From: Eubacterium sp. | Lineage (GTDB): Bacteria > Bacillota > Clostridia > Lachnospirales > Lachnospiraceae | DNA: 64,000 bases | Assembly: GCA_017430325.1 (NCBI GenBank) | Contig: JAFRNE010000007.1 | Span: 1-64,000, forward strand | Direction: 5' to 3' | Shown here: one piece after another, positions 17,616 to 26,753 of the stretch | Layout of the letters: each line of letters begins with the position of its first letter | Numbering within the stretch: the stretch's first letter is position 1 | Position numbers and translations under genes: made by a program | Notes under the pieces: model-generated | What the model was told of the DNA's origin: nothing | Databases searched by the model: none | What the model saw: only the letters and a program-made list of their open reading frames with translations

Positions 17616-18167
17616 ATGCGTGTAATTGCAGGTTCAAGAAGAAGTCTTCCTTTGAAGACTGTGGAAGGGCTCGAAACAAGACCTACCACGGACCGTATAA
17701 AGGAAACATTATTTAATATATTGATGCCTGATATCAGTGGTGCAAAGTTTCTCGATCTTTTTGCGGGAAGCGGTGGAATAGGTATTGAGGCTCTTTCAAG
17801 AGGAGCTGCATCGGCTGTATTTGTTGATAATAGCAGAGATGCCATCAGATGCATAAATGACAATGTGAAGTTTACGAAGTTCACGGATGAGTCAGAGGTT
17901 GTTAGGCTTGATGCTCTTTCATATGTGAGAGCTCTCAGAAAGGTTGATTTCGATATCATCTTTATGGATCCGCCATACAGTCTTGGAGCTGAGAAGGATA
18001 TCCTTGCGGTGCTCGGTTCGAAGGAATTCGTAAATAATGATGCGCTGATAATAGTAGAGGCTGCACTTGATACTGATTTTTCTTATGCAGAGCAGCTGGG
18101 CTTCACTATTTATAAGATAAAAGAATATAAATCAAATAAACATGTATTTATGCAGAAGAGTCTGTAA
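17616..18167 (+). CDS. rsmD: 16S rRNA (guanine(966)-N(2))-methyltransferase RsmD
   Basis: 183 residues. RsmD methylates N2 of G966 in 16S rRNA using S-adenosylmethionine. MRVIAGSRRSLPL, RPTTDRIKETLFNIL, the SAM-binding FLDLFAGSGGIGIEAL and the catalytic MDPPY are all present. It lies 39 bases before coaD, the usual Firmicutes order. Confidence 0.95.
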   Translation: MRVIAGSRRSLPLKTVEGLETRPTTDRIKETLFNILMPDISGAKFLDLFAGSGGIGIEALSRGAASAVFVDNSRDAIRCINDNVKFTKFTDESEVVRLDALSYVRALRKVDFDIIFMDPPYSLGAEKDILAVLGSKEFVNNDALIIVEAALDTDFSYAEQLGFTIYKIKEYKSNKHVFMQKSL

Positions 18168-18206
18168 GGGATGCATGGCCGGCTTGCCGGTATTAAGGAT
18201 AGTATA

Positions 18207-18692
18207 ATGATAACAGCAGTTTACCCGGGCAGCTTTGATCCGGTCACACTCGGACATCTTGATATCATCAAGAGAGGTGCAGAGTGCTTTGACAAACTGG
18301 TCATAGGCGTGCTCAATAATTCAGAGAAAAAATCACCATTGTTTACTTTAGAAGAACGTGTTATTATGTTAAAGGAAGTTACGGAGGATATGCCAAATGT
18401 TTCCGTTGAATGCTTTAACGGACTTCTGGTAGACTTTGTAAGAAGTAAGAATTCAAACATAATCATCCGCGGACTCAGAGCGATGGCGGATTTCAATATT
18501 GAACTCCAGATGGCGCAGAATAATCGTGCTGTAGCACCTGATATTGACACCTTGTTCTTTTCGACAAGTACACAGTATTCGGCAATCAGCTCGAGCATAG
18601 TGAAGGAATATGCCAGTTACGGGGTTTCGGTGAAGGATTTTGTTCCGGCAACTATCCTTCATAGGATAGAAGCAAAGTATAAGAAAGTATAA
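18207..18692 (+). CDS. coaD: Pantetheine-phosphate adenylyltransferase
   Basis: 161 residues from the ATG at 18207, giving MITAVYPGSFDPVTLGH; an upstream ATG at 18171 would add twelve residues not found in the family. CoaD transfers AMP from ATP to 4'-phosphopantetheine, the penultimate step of coenzyme A synthesis. The nucleotidyltransferase TLGH motif and the C-terminal SSTQYSAISSSIVKEYA are intact. Length matches the usual 160. It is co-transcribed with rsmD. Confidence 0.95.
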   Translation: MITAVYPGSFDPVTLGHLDIIKRGAECFDKLVIGVLNNSEKKSPLFTLEERVIMLKEVTEDMPNVSVECFNGLLVDFVRSKNSNIIIRGLRAMADFNIELQMAQNNRAVAPDIDTLFFSTSTQYSAISSSIVKEYASYGVSVKDFVPATILHRIEAKYKKV

Positions 18693-18710
18693 ATCCAGGA
18701 GGGAAACAAA

Positions 18711-19511
18711 ATGGAGAAAAAAGGCGTTGAAGAGATGATCAATGAGATAAGCATATTTATAGATAACTGTAAATATCAGCCACTCTCATCAAATAAGATC
18801 GTAGTGCCTAAGGATGAAATAGATAAGATGCTCAGTGAGCTTAAGCTTAAGCTCCCTAACGAGATTGAAAGATGCAAGAAGATCATGAGAAATAAGGAAG
18901 CTATCCTTGCTTCAGCAAGAACACGTTCTGATGCTATCATTTCAGAGTCAGTTAACGAGGCAAACAGACTTGTTGAGACAAATCATATCACAGAGCTTGC
19001 AAATATCAGAGCTAACGAGATTCTTGAGCAGGCAAAAAGAGATGCTCAGCAGATCCTTGACGATGCAAATGCAGAAGCGAGTGAGGTTAGACTTTCAGCT
19101 ATGGAATATACCAAGACAAAGCTTGCTGAAATGAGAAATTACTTTGCACGTACTCTTGAGATTGACAGAGAGAATTATCATAATCTCATCGACAGCCTTG
19201 AAAATACAGTATATACACTTGATTCAAACGTTAACGATATGGATGCAAGTATCAACCTTCTGACAGGTAATCCTATCCAGGCTCCTGTTTCACAGCCTAT
19301 GGGACAGCAGTATTCAGACGAGGATATTTCTGAGTTTACTCAGGATGATTATGGTTATGCACCACAGAAACCTGCACAGCAGACTCCTCCTGTTGCACCT
19401 CCTCCAATTGTACAGTCACTTTCAAATATGGGTGATGATGACGATGAAGATTATGATGAGGATTACGACGACGAAGATTACGATGATGATGACGATTTCC
19501 TCGATGAATAA
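18711..19511 (+). CDS. DivIVA/ATPase-subunit-like coiled-coil protein with acidic tail
   Basis: 266 residues with AGGAGGG before the ATG. A long coiled coil covers roughly residues 40-185 (repeated Ala/Glu/Asn/Leu heptads such as ANEILEQAKRDAQQILDDA). A Pro/Gln-rich linker and an extremely acidic end (DEDYDDEDYDDDDDFLDE) follow. Proteins like this, distantly resembling DivIVA or V-ATPase subunit H, are commonly found beside coaD in Clostridia. A role in cell division or scaffolding is plausible but not shown. The last gene of the rsmD-coaD unit, it ends at a strong terminator. Confidence 0.75.
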   Translation: MEKKGVEEMINEISIFIDNCKYQPLSSNKIVVPKDEIDKMLSELKLKLPNEIERCKKIMRNKEAILASARTRSDAIISESVNEANRLVETNHITELANIRANEILEQAKRDAQQILDDANAEASEVRLSAMEYTKTKLAEMRNYFARTLEIDRENYHNLIDSLENTVYTLDSNVNDMDASINLLTGNPIQAPVSQPMGQQYSDEDISEFTQDDYGYAPQKPAQQTPPVAPPPIVQSLSNMGDDDDEDYDEDYDDEDYDDDDDFLDE

Positions 19512-19529
19512 TCATTCGTGATAAATATC

Positions 19530-19561
19530 AAAAAAGCAGCTTCCCGGGAAGCTGCTTTTTT
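19530..19561 (+). terminator. Bidirectional intrinsic terminator
   Basis: A perfect 32-base palindrome: AAAAAAGCAGCTTCCC and its reverse complement. It separates the coaD unit from the convergent tmcAL gene and has T-runs in both directions. Confidence 0.92.
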
Positions 19562-19646
19562 GATGTCGGATCGGTATATTTGATGTGAGATGATCACTCA
19601 TGATGTCAGATCAGTGCTTTAATTGTTTATGATGTCAGACCAGTAC
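19561..19646. repeat. Degenerate tandem repeat at the tmcAL 3' end, four copies
   Basis: Copies of TGATGTCAGATCAGT-like sequence begin at 19561, 19581, 19601 and 19630; the first three have an exact 20-base period. The copy at 19630 contains the stop codon of tmcAL (19637-19635 on the minus strand), so the others look like decayed duplications of the gene's end. Confidence 0.7.
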
Positions 19647-20825
19647 AATGTTTGAGGCAAGTTCGTTAGGTCTATTGATATTGGTCTTGCTGTAAAAAAG
19701 TAGATTATAAATATCCGTGGCCAAGCGGTCGTAAATATATAAAGCTGATGCGTATTCGCTATCAGGCTTATAATCGGAACGCTTATTTATAATAGTGATA
19801 TCGGACTTCTCGTTTATGCTTCTAAGAAGATGTGAGGAGTCCTTTCTTAATGCAAGGAGAGTAGCATAAGGGCAGTATTTGATGCCTTTGATATCCCTGA
19901 TGCCAAGAAGCAGATGTATAAGAACTCTGCATATACGCGATCTGGTAAGCTCTTTTGATTTTAATGAATCGATCATATCCTCGTAGGAAGCCGGAAGAGA
20001 AAGGTTCCTGAGCTTATTCAGGATATCCGGTGTGATATCAAGGATATTGCTATATTCAGACGGAGCGTCGATGTTTCGCTGCAGCTTCATTAATTCAATA
20101 TTAAGTATAGACTGGATATCTGAACTGAAAATAGGACGCTCACTTATATCCTCCGGTATAAAAGTTGAGATGCTTTCATTACCGGCCTTTAGTGACTCGC
20201 GGATCAGCTTTCCGGAAGCGTATTTATTATCAGTGATATCTGAATCGTGTCCTGCACCGAAACGCTTAACAGCAACAGGTCTGATATTTGAATCGAGCTT
20301 CGTGAGGGCTGAAAGATATTCGATAGCAAGGATGTTGTTAGGAGTGGACAGGATCTCTGCGTATTCCTCACCAAACTCTTCGGTGAGAGCGAGGCTTCTG
20401 GCCTTAGGGAAGGAATTGCCTTCCTTAAGATAGTCGTTCAGACTGGCCTTAAAAGAGGCTGTTTCGTTGGTGAGACAATCCGAGATCTTTTTCAGAACGT
20501 TAATATCATCAGTTTCTGCACCAAAGGAAAGATATTCAGCGATTCCGAGAGAGTTGATCATCTCAACAGAAGCATAAGCGAAATCCTGTGCGCTTGCGGT
20601 GCTGAATCTGACCGGCAGCTCAAATACAAGGTCGAGTCCGTTTCTTACAGCAGCCTCGGCGCGTATAAGCTTGTTGAATACAGCCGGTTCGCCTCTCTGT
20701 ACAAAATTACCACTCATTACGGCCATGGCATGCTCAGCCCCTGTGAGTTTTTTCGATTCATCAAGGTGGTATTTGTGTCCGTTATGAAAAGGATTATATT
20801 CGGCTACGATCGCTACTGTGCTCAT
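19635..20825 (-). CDS. tmcAL: tRNA(Met) cytidine acetate ligase TmcAL
   Basis: 396 residues, GGAGG before the ATG. TmcAL (YlbM) makes N4-acetylcytidine at the wobble position of elongator tRNA(Met), using acetate and ATP. The N-terminal nucleotidyltransferase motif VAIVAEYNPFHNGHKYHL and the downstream MSGNFVQRGEPAVFNK are diagnostic; FGAETDDIN and FGAGHDSD follow. It is monocistronic on the minus strand, convergent with the coaD unit and divergent from the aminotransferase. The start is the first ATG after the ribosome binding site. Length is close to the Bacillus protein. Confidence 0.93.
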   Translation of the reverse strand: MSTVAIVAEYNPFHNGHKYHLDESKKLTGAEHAMAVMSGNFVQRGEPAVFNKLIRAEAAVRNGLDLVFELPVRFSTASAQDFAYASVEMINSLGIAEYLSFGAETDDINVLKKISDCLTNETASFKASLNDYLKEGNSFPKARSLALTEEFGEEYAEILSTPNNILAIEYLSALTKLDSNIRPVAVKRFGAGHDSDITDNKYASGKLIRESLKAGNESISTFIPEDISERPIFSSDIQSILNIELMKLQRNIDAPSEYSNILDITPDILNKLRNLSLPASYEDMIDSLKSKELTRSRICRVLIHLLLGIRDIKGIKYCPYATLLALRKDSSHLLRSINEKSDITIINKRSDYKPDSEYASALYIYDRLATDIYNLLFYSKTNINRPNELASNIVLV

Positions 20826-20859
20826 GGTTCCTCCGGAGAATGTTTTGTTAATGTATATT

Positions 20860-20888
20860 ATATTATCATATTTGATCCTATTGTTTAA
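20860..20888 (-). promoter_or_regulatory. Possible promoter of tmcAL
   Basis: Minus strand: TTAAAC, 17-base spacer, TAATAT, about 35 bases before the start codon. The -35 box is poor. Confidence 0.4.
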
Positions 20889-21020
20889 GAGTAATATTTT
20901 ATACGCGGGAGTAAATTGTATTTAGTACATAATGAACAAAAGAATACTGTGTTTGGTTAATAATTGAAAAATAATTAGTCAAATATTTAATTTTCCTCTT
21001 TATTTTTAAAAAATACATGA

Positions 21021-21026
21021 TATAAT
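21021..21026 (+). promoter_or_regulatory. Probable -10 box of the aminotransferase gene
   Basis: A perfect TATAAT about 70 bases before the ATG, in a very A+T-rich divergent region (20826-21098). No good -35 box is visible 17 bases upstream. Nothing else is recognised in that gap. Confidence 0.4.
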
Positions 21027-21098
21027 TAAGCAGATTTAACGTTGCTATATAATAAATTTATATGTAGATATAATTTCACGACAGAAAAGGAGATTGTT

Positions 21099-22382
21099 AT
21101 GAAAGCATACGCCGAGATGACAAAAGAAGAACTTAGCGCTGAGCTTGAGAGCCTGAAGAAGGAATACCACAAATATCAGGAGATGGATCTTAAGCTTGAC
21201 ATGAGCCGCGGTAAGCCATGCCGTGAGCAGCTTGATATTTCCATGGGAATGATGGATGCCCTGAATTCACAGGCTGATCTTACCTGCGAGGATGGAACAG
21301 ACTGCAGAAATTATGGTGTACTTACAGGTATCCATGAAGCAAAGGTTCTTATCGGCGATATGATGGAGAACAATCCTGACAATATAATCATCTATGGTAA
21401 CTCATCTCTGAACGTAATGTATGATACTGTTTCAAGAGCTATGACACACGGTATTCTTGGAAATACACCATGGTGCAAGCTTGACAAGGTTAAATTCCTC
21501 TGTCCTGTACCTGGTTATGACAGACATTTCGCGATCACAGAGTATTTTGGCATCGAGATGATCCCTGTTCCGATGAATGCTGACGGTCCTGATATGGATA
21601 TGGTTGAGAAGCTTGTTTCAGAAGATCCTGCTGTTAAGGGTATCTGGTGTGTACCAAAGTATTCAAACCCACAGGGTTATTCATATTCAGATGAGACAGT
21701 AAGAAGATTTGCCAGACTTAAGCCGGCTGCAAAGGATTTCAGAATCTTTTGGGACAATGCATACGGTATCCATCATCTTTATGATGATGATCAGGATTAT
21801 CTCATCGAGATCCTTGCAGAGTGTAAGAGAGCTGGTAATCCGGATCTCGTTTACAAGTTTGCCTCAACCTCAAAGATCACTTTCCCGGGAAGTGGTATTG
21901 CAGCACTTGCTACATCACCTAACAACCTCGAGGATATCATGAATCAGATGAAGAATCAGACAATCGGTCATGATAAGGTTAATCAGCTTAGACATGTAAG
22001 ATTCTTCAAGGATATCCACGGTATGACAGAGCATATGAAGAAGCATGCTGATATCATCCGTCCTAAGTTTGAGGCTGTTCTTGAAGCACTTGACAAGAAC
22101 CTTGAAGGACTTGGCGTTGGTGAGTGGACAAAGCCAAAGGGAGGTTACTTCATCAGCTTTGATGCACTTCCTGGCTGTGCAAAGGCTATCGTTAAGCTTG
22201 CTAAGAAGGCGGGAGTTACAATGACAGGTGCCGGTGCAACCTGGCCATATGGCAAGGATCCTGAGGACAGAAATATCAGAATTGCGCCTACATATCCAAC
22301 ACTTGAGGATCTTAAGACTGCAGCAGAGCTCTTTACTCTCTGCGTAAAGATCGTTAGTCTTGAGAAGCTTCTTGCAGAGTAA
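21099..22382 (+). CDS. PLP-dependent aminotransferase (aspartate/MocR-like class I fold)
   Basis: 427 residues from the ATG at 21099, which follows AAAGGAGA; an ATG-equivalent start at 21042 lies before it. It belongs to the bacterial aminotransferase group with the N-terminal motif LDMSRGKPCREQLD. The PLP pocket includes YGNSSLNVMYD, the asparagine/proline of KYSNPQGYSYSD and the Schiff-base lysine in FASTSKITFPGSG. The C-terminal substrate arginine lies in EDRNIRIAPTYP. Members are usually annotated as aspartate or broad-range aminotransferases; the amino donor cannot be told from sequence. It is monocistronic and ends before a terminator. Confidence 0.88.
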   Translation: MKAYAEMTKEELSAELESLKKEYHKYQEMDLKLDMSRGKPCREQLDISMGMMDALNSQADLTCEDGTDCRNYGVLTGIHEAKVLIGDMMENNPDNIIIYGNSSLNVMYDTVSRAMTHGILGNTPWCKLDKVKFLCPVPGYDRHFAITEYFGIEMIPVPMNADGPDMDMVEKLVSEDPAVKGIWCVPKYSNPQGYSYSDETVRRFARLKPAAKDFRIFWDNAYGIHHLYDDDQDYLIEILAECKRAGNPDLVYKFASTSKITFPGSGIAALATSPNNLEDIMNQMKNQTIGHDKVNQLRHVRFFKDIHGMTEHMKKHADIIRPKFEAVLEALDKNLEGLGVGEWTKPKGGYFISFDALPGCAKAIVKLAKKAGVTMTGAGATWPYGKDPEDRNIRIAPTYPTLEDLKTAAELFTLCVKIVSLEKLLAE

Positions 22383-22401
22383 TCTGTTTGATAAAAAATA
22401 T

Positions 22402-22461
22402 GATGTTTTATGTTCGATGGAATATAAGATGTTATGTGTTCGATAGAATGTAAGACGTTTT
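22402..22461 (+). repeat. Degenerate 26-base direct repeat after the aminotransferase gene
   Basis: Two units (22402-22427 and 22428-22453) agree at 22 of 26 positions, sharing GTTCGATRGAAT. A partial third unit (GACGTTTT) follows. This is the first part of the 389-base gap between the aminotransferase and recA. Confidence 0.65.
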
Positions 22462-22475
22462 GATCAGTAAAAAAT

Positions 22476-22512
22476 AGCAGCTATGTGTTGTTGATGCATA
22501 GCTGCTGTTTTT
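22476..22512 (+). terminator. Intrinsic terminator upstream of recA
   Basis: Stem AGCAGCTATG (22476-22485) with CATAGCTGCT (22497-22506), then GTTTTTA. The rest of the gap, 22513-22699, holds short open frames on both strands without ribosome binding sites; I see no gene there. Confidence 0.85.
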
Positions 22513-22699
22513 ATATGTCTGAAAATATAGTTTGTTTGGGGTTCGGGATATTGTGTCGGTTGATGGGAAATAGAAATTTTTATGAGGAGAAAACCGCGCA
22601 AATAAAGGAAGTGCAACATTTTGAAGCTTTTTTTTGCTTGGAACGGATAGGGCTTTGTGATATATTTTTCATGCAGACCAAACAGGCCGTAGATAGTTA

Positions 22700-22728
22700 T
22701 TGACATTTCGGTGTTATTATATTATTAT
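22700..22728 (+). promoter_or_regulatory. recA promoter
   Basis: TTGACA, 17-base spacer, TATTAT. The LexA box begins 11 bases after the -10 box, so bound repressor would cover the transcription start. Confidence 0.8.
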
Positions 22729-22738
22729 TTAGAAAAAG

Positions 22739-22752
22739 CGAACATATGTTTT
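22739..22752 (+). promoter_or_regulatory. LexA (SOS) box of recA
   Basis: CGAACATATGTTTT agrees with the Gram-positive LexA operator CGAACRNRYGTTYG at 13 of 14 positions; the next base is G, so a one-base shift could restore the last position. It indicates DNA-damage induction of recA. No lexA gene is in the window. Confidence 0.85.
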
Positions 22753-22771
22753 GTTTACTAAGGAGGATGTT

Positions 22772-23842
22772 ATGGCAAACGAAGATAAGATAAGGGCACT
22801 TGATGCCGCACTTGCACAGATTGAAAAGCAGTTTGGAAAGGGCTCTGTCATGAAGCTGGGTGACGGCTTCAATGAAATGAATATAGATGTTGTTCCTACA
22901 GGATCCCTGAGTCTTGATATCGCGCTGGGAGCAGGCGGTATGCCAAGAGGAAGGATCATTGAGATATATGGACCTGAGTCAAGTGGTAAGACAACGGTTG
23001 CGCTTCATGTTGTTTCAGAAGTTCAGAAGAGAGGCGGTATCGCAGGTTTCATCGATGCAGAACATGCACTTGATCCTGTATATGCAAGAAATATCGGTGT
23101 TGACATCGATAATCTTTATATTTCACAGCCGGATAACGGTGAGCAGGCTCTTGAGATCACAGAGACTATGGTAAGATCCGGAGCTATCGATGTTATCATC
23201 GTTGACTCGGTTGCAGCACTTGTTCCTAAGGCTGAGATCGAAGGAGATATGGGTGACAGCCACGTAGGTCTTCATGCAAGACTTATGTCACAGGCGCTCA
23301 GAAAGCTTACTGCAGTTATCAGCAAGACTAACTGCGTTGTTATATTTATCAACCAGCTTCGTGAGAAGGTTGGTGTTATGTTCGGTAATCCTGAAACTAC
23401 AACAGGTGGACGTGCGCTTAAGTTCTATGCTTCTGTAAGACTTGATGTAAGAAGAGTTGAGACCATCAAGCAGGGCGGTGAGGTTATCGGTAACCATACA
23501 AGAGTAAAGGTTGTTAAGAATAAGATCGCTCCTCCATTCAGAGAGGCTGAGTTTGATATCATGTTCGGTAAGGGTATTTCCAAGGAAGGCGATGTTCTTG
23601 ATCTTGCAGCTGACAGAGGAATAGTTGTTAAATCAGGTGCATGGTATGCCTACAAGGGCGAGAAGATCGGCCAGGGACGTGAGAATGCAAAGATCTACCT
23701 TCAGGAGCATTTTGATATCTATAAGGAGATAGAGAACAGAGTAAGGATCGAAGCAGGTGTTGGCGGAGTATCTGAGGAAGAATACGAAAGACTTGTAGCA
23801 GAAGGTCTGGTTGAGCCAAAGGATGCTTCCGATGAGGAATAA
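22772..23842 (+). CDS. recA: Recombinase RecA
   Basis: 356 residues from the ATG at 22772, six bases after AAGGAGG. RecA coats single-stranded DNA, drives homologous strand exchange and triggers LexA self-cleavage. Walker A is GPESSGKT at 67-74; Walker B lies in [15 protein letters not shown]; the DNA-binding loops [14 protein letters not shown] and the start [20 protein letters not shown] are typical. Controlled by a strong promoter with a LexA box. recX begins four bases after its stop, so the two form an operon with likely coupled translation. Confidence 0.98.
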   Translation: MANEDKIRALDAALAQIEKQFGKGSVMKLGDGFNEMNIDVVPTGSLSLDIALGAGGMPRGRIIEIYGPESSGKTTVALHVVSEVQKRGGIAGFIDAEHALDPVYARNIGVDIDNLYISQPDNGEQALEITETMVRSGAIDVIIVDSVAALVPKAEIEGDMGDSHVGLHARLMSQALRKLTAVISKTNCVVIFINQLREKVGVMFGNPETTTGGRALKFYASVRLDVRRVETIKQGGEVIGNHTRVKVVKNKIAPPFREAEFDIMFGKGISKEGDVLDLAADRGIVVKSGAWYAYKGEKIGQGRENAKIYLQEHFDIYKEIENRVRIEAGVGGVSEEEYERLVAEGLVEPKDASDEE

Positions 23843-23845
23843 ATA

Positions 23846-24442
23846 GTGGCAGAGGTCAATATTGAGAAGAAGGGCTCAAGGAACTTTGTGATCATAGACG
23901 GTGAGAAGATAGGCTTTCTTTATGACAGTGATATCAGACGTCTCGGACTTATTGATGGTCAGGAACTTGATGAGGCGGCTGTTGAAGAGCTTAGGGACAT
24001 TCTGTACAGGAGAACCTATAATAAAGCCTGCTCTTATCTTGAAACGGCAGAATACTGCGGTGCAGAGATAAGATTTAAGCTTAAGCATAATGATTTCGCC
24101 GATGATATGATCGAAAGAGTTATAGCTGAGCTTTACGAGAAAAAATATCTTGATGACAGAAGGTATGCGGAGGCATATATCAGATCTTATTCGGCTACAA
24201 AAGGAAGAAAGCTTATCGAAACGGAGCTTGCCTATAAAAAGATAGACCGGGAGCTTATCAGAGAAGCTTATGAGGAGTATCTTGAAGAGTCCGAATATGA
24301 TGAAGATAAGGTCATTGAAGATATGATCAGAAAAAAATACGGCTCTGCAGATTTATCGGATATAAAGGTCAAAAGTAAGATAATTTCGTATTTTTCACGC
24401 AAGGGTTTCAATTTGGATAAAGTCAATAATCACTTGACATAA
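23846..24442 (+). CDS. recX: Regulatory protein RecX
   Basis: 198 residues with a GTG start, four bases downstream of recA. RecX binds RecA filaments and limits or reverses their growth. The family repeats of three-helix modules are visible: ACSYLETAEYCGAEIRFKL, VIAELYEKKYLDDRRYAEAYIR and KKIDRELIREAYEEY. A promoter for the next gene, rny, overlaps its last codons. Confidence 0.9.
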   Translation: MAEVNIEKKGSRNFVIIDGEKIGFLYDSDIRRLGLIDGQELDEAAVEELRDILYRRTYNKACSYLETAEYCGAEIRFKLKHNDFADDMIERVIAELYEKKYLDDRRYAEAYIRSYSATKGRKLIETELAYKKIDRELIREAYEEYLEESEYDEDKVIEDMIRKKYGSADLSDIKVKSKIISYFSRKGFNLDKVNNHLT

Positions 24443-24462
24443 TATGAAAAAACGTTTAATAT
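24434..24462 (+). promoter_or_regulatory. rny promoter
   Basis: A consensus TTGACA, 17-base spacer and TAATAT. The -35 box lies inside the 3' end of recX. Confidence 0.75.
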
Positions 24463-24511
24463 TTATTTGTTGTACCTTTGTACAATGAAAACTTAATAAG
24501 GAGGTGCTCCT

Positions 24512-26062
24512 GTGAATCCTATCTACATAGTGATTGGTGTGATCATCCTTGTCGTAGCTATAGTTGTTACCTGGTTCGCAGCAACAGCATATAGAAAAAA
24601 TATTGCTGAAGCAAAGATCGGTAAAGCAGAGGACAAGGCTAAAGAAATTATAGATGATGCACTGAAGACTGCTGAAGATAAGAAACGCGAGATCGTTCTC
24701 GGAGCTAAAGAGGAAGCTCTTAAGACCAAGAATGAGATTGACAAAGAAGTCAAGGATCGTCGTAACGAAATTCAGCGTATGGAGAAGAGAGTTCTGTCAC
24801 GTGAGGAGAATCTTGACAAGAAGAGTGATGCTCTTGAGAAGAAAGAAGCTTCACTTTCTGCAAGAGAAGCAGAGATTGTTAAGAAGAAAGCAGAGATTGA
24901 CGAACTTTCATCAAAGAGATTACAGGAACTGGAAAGAATCTCCGGACTTACCTCTGAACAAGCAAAGGAATATTTACTTAAGACTGTTGAAGACGAAGTT
25001 AAACACGAAACAGCAGTCATGATCAAGGAATTGGAGTCCAGGGCTAAAGAAGAAGCCGACAAGAGAGCTAAGGATTATGTTGTTTCAGCTATTCAGAAAT
25101 GCGCAGCAGATGTTGTTTCAGAATCAACAATATCTCTGGTACAGCTTCCGAATGATGAGATGAAAGGACGTATTATTGGTAGAGAGGGAAGAAATATCAG
25201 AACTCTTGAAACTATGACAGGTGTTGACCTTATCATAGATGATACACCTGAAGCAGTAATTCTTTCATGCTTTGATCCTATCAGGAGAGAAGTTGCAAGA
25301 ATAGCACTCGAGAAGCTTATAGTTGATGGTAGAATCCATCCGGCTAGGATTGAAGAGATGGTCGAGAAGGCTAAGAAGGAAGTGGAAGTCATGATCCGTG
25401 AGGAAGGTGAATCTGCTGCTCTTGAATGTGGTGTACACGGATTACATCCGGAAATCATCAAGCTTCTCGGTCGTATGAAGTTCAGAACCAGCTACGGCCA
25501 GAATGCTCTGAAGCATTCGGTAGAGGTTTCTCAGCTCTGCGGACTTATTGCCGGTGAGATCGGTGAAGATATCAAGCTCGCTAAGCGTGCTGGTCTTCTT
25601 CATGATATCGGTAAATCAGTTGATCATGAGATGGAAGGTTCACATGTATCCATTGGTGTTGATATTTGTAGAAAATACAAAGAATCAGCAGTTGTTATCA
25701 ATTCGGTAGCATCACACCATGGTGACTGTGAGGCAGAGAGTTTAATTGCTTGTATAGTACAGGCTGCTGATACAATTTCAGCTGCAAGACCTGGTGCTAG
25801 AAGAGAGACGTTAGAGACATACACCACAAGACTTACTAAGTTAGAGAATATCGCTAATGAGTTTAAGGGTGTAGACAAGACTTTTGCTATTCAGGCAGGA
25901 CGAGAGATTCGAGTAGTTGTAGTTCCTGAGCAGGTCAGCGATGCGGATATGGTACTTCTTGCCAGAGATATTTCTAAGAAGATCGAAGATGAACTTGAAT
26001 ATCCTGGACAGATTAAGGTTAGCCTTATTCGTGAGTCAAGAGTTACTGACTATGCAAAGTAA
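24512..26062 (+). CDS. rny: Ribonuclease Y
   Basis: 516 residues, GTG start after AAGGAGG. RNase Y is the membrane-anchored endoribonuclease that starts mRNA decay in many Firmicutes. One N-terminal membrane helix (about 3-25) is followed by a long Lys/Glu-rich coiled coil (about 30-180), a KH domain ([15 protein letters not shown]) and an HD metal-phosphohydrolase domain with [10 protein letters not shown]. The end [18 protein letters not shown] is conserved. The gene has its own promoter and a strong terminator. Confidence 0.97.
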   Translation: MNPIYIVIGVIILVVAIVVTWFAATAYRKNIAEAKIGKAEDKAKEIIDDALKTAEDKKREIVLGAKEEALKTKNEIDKEVKDRRNEIQRMEKRVLSREENLDKKSDALEKKEASLSAREAEIVKKKAEIDELSSKRLQELERISGLTSEQAKEYLLKTVEDEVKHETAVMIKELESRAKEEADKRAKDYVVSAIQKCAADVVSESTISLVQLPNDEMKGRIIGREGRNIRTLETMTGVDLIIDDTPEAVILSCFDPIRREVARIALEKLIVDGRIHPARIEEMVEKAKKEVEVMIREEGESAALECGVHGLHPEIIKLLGRMKFRTSYGQNALKHSVEVSQLCGLIAGEIGEDIKLAKRAGLLHDIGKSVDHEMEGSHVSIGVDICRKYKESAVVINSVASHHGDCEAESLIACIVQAADTISAARPGARRETLETYTTRLTKLENIANEFKGVDKTFAIQAGREIRVVVVPEQVSDADMVLLARDISKKIEDELEYPGQIKVSLIRESRVTDYAK

Positions 26063-26074
26063 GATTCAGATTCT

Positions 26075-26107
26075 TATCCCCTGATTTATATCAGGGGATA
26101 TTTTTTT
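26075..26107 (+). terminator. Intrinsic terminator of rny
   Basis: Stem TATCCCCTGA (26075-26084) with TCAGGGGATA (26091-26100), then seven T residues. Confidence 0.92.
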
Positions 26108-26122
26108 GAAAGGTAGATTATC

Positions 26123-26668
26123 ATGGAATTATTGAATAGAAAACTTGTATTTAAAGGCCATAGAGTTGAGGTTTATGAAGATGAACTGAAGGTGGATGAC
26201 GGACGTATATGTCATTATGACTATGTTCATAATCGTAACGGCGCCGGCATGCTTCTTGTGGATGATTCAGGAGAAGAGGACAAACTTATATTTGTTAAGC
26301 AGTTCAGAAATACTCTTGGCAAGGATGATATTGAGATACCGGCCGGCTGCCAGAATTTCCCTGAGGAGGATTTTCTGGTATGCGCCCTTAGAGAGGCGGA
26401 AGAGGAAACCGGACTTATCCCTGAAAAAACCTATTATCTTACAAAGATCATAGCTGCTGTAGGTATATTTGGTGAGATGACAGCAATCTATATTGGTACA
26501 GGTCTGAAGAAGGGACGGGTACAAAGAGATGAGGATGAATATATAGATGTTATTACAATGACACTGGATGAAGCTGTTGAGGCTATATACGGCGGCAGGA
26601 TAATAGACAGCAAAACTATCATTGCTATACTTGCTTATAAGGACATGAAAACAGGCGGACGCCTGTAA
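26123..26668 (+). CDS. NUDIX hydrolase, ADP-ribose pyrophosphatase type
   Basis: 181 residues. The fold and the loop (VKQFRNTLGKDDIEIPAG) match ADP-ribose pyrophosphatases, which split ADP-ribose into AMP and ribose-5-phosphate. The NUDIX box is AGCQNFPEEDFLVCALREA followed by EEETGL; it has one more residue than the strict GX5EX7REUXEEXGU spacing between the first Gly and REUXEE. The catalytic glutamates are kept, so activity is likely. A neighbour of xerD and rny, but separated from both by spacers. Exact substrate is not determined. Confidence 0.85.
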   Translation: MELLNRKLVFKGHRVEVYEDELKVDDGRICHYDYVHNRNGAGMLLVDDSGEEDKLIFVKQFRNTLGKDDIEIPAGCQNFPEEDFLVCALREAEEETGLIPEKTYYLTKIIAAVGIFGEMTAIYIGTGLKKGRVQRDEDEYIDVITMTLDEAVEAIYGGRIIDSKTIIAILAYKDMKTGGRL

Positions 26669-26753
26669 AATCATTATGTTACGTAAATGTTACTAATATA
26701 AACTTAATATTTTTAATATTTGTTTAAAAATATTTTTTCAATATTTAGTGGAG

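Noticed and set aside
19561..19646. CRISPR array
   Set aside because: Unit of 20 bases with no spacers, strongly degenerate, and one copy lies inside a coding sequence; no cas genes nearby.
22464..22706. Overlapping small frames on both strands before recA
   Set aside because: No ribosome binding sites; they include the terminator hairpin and the recA -35 region.
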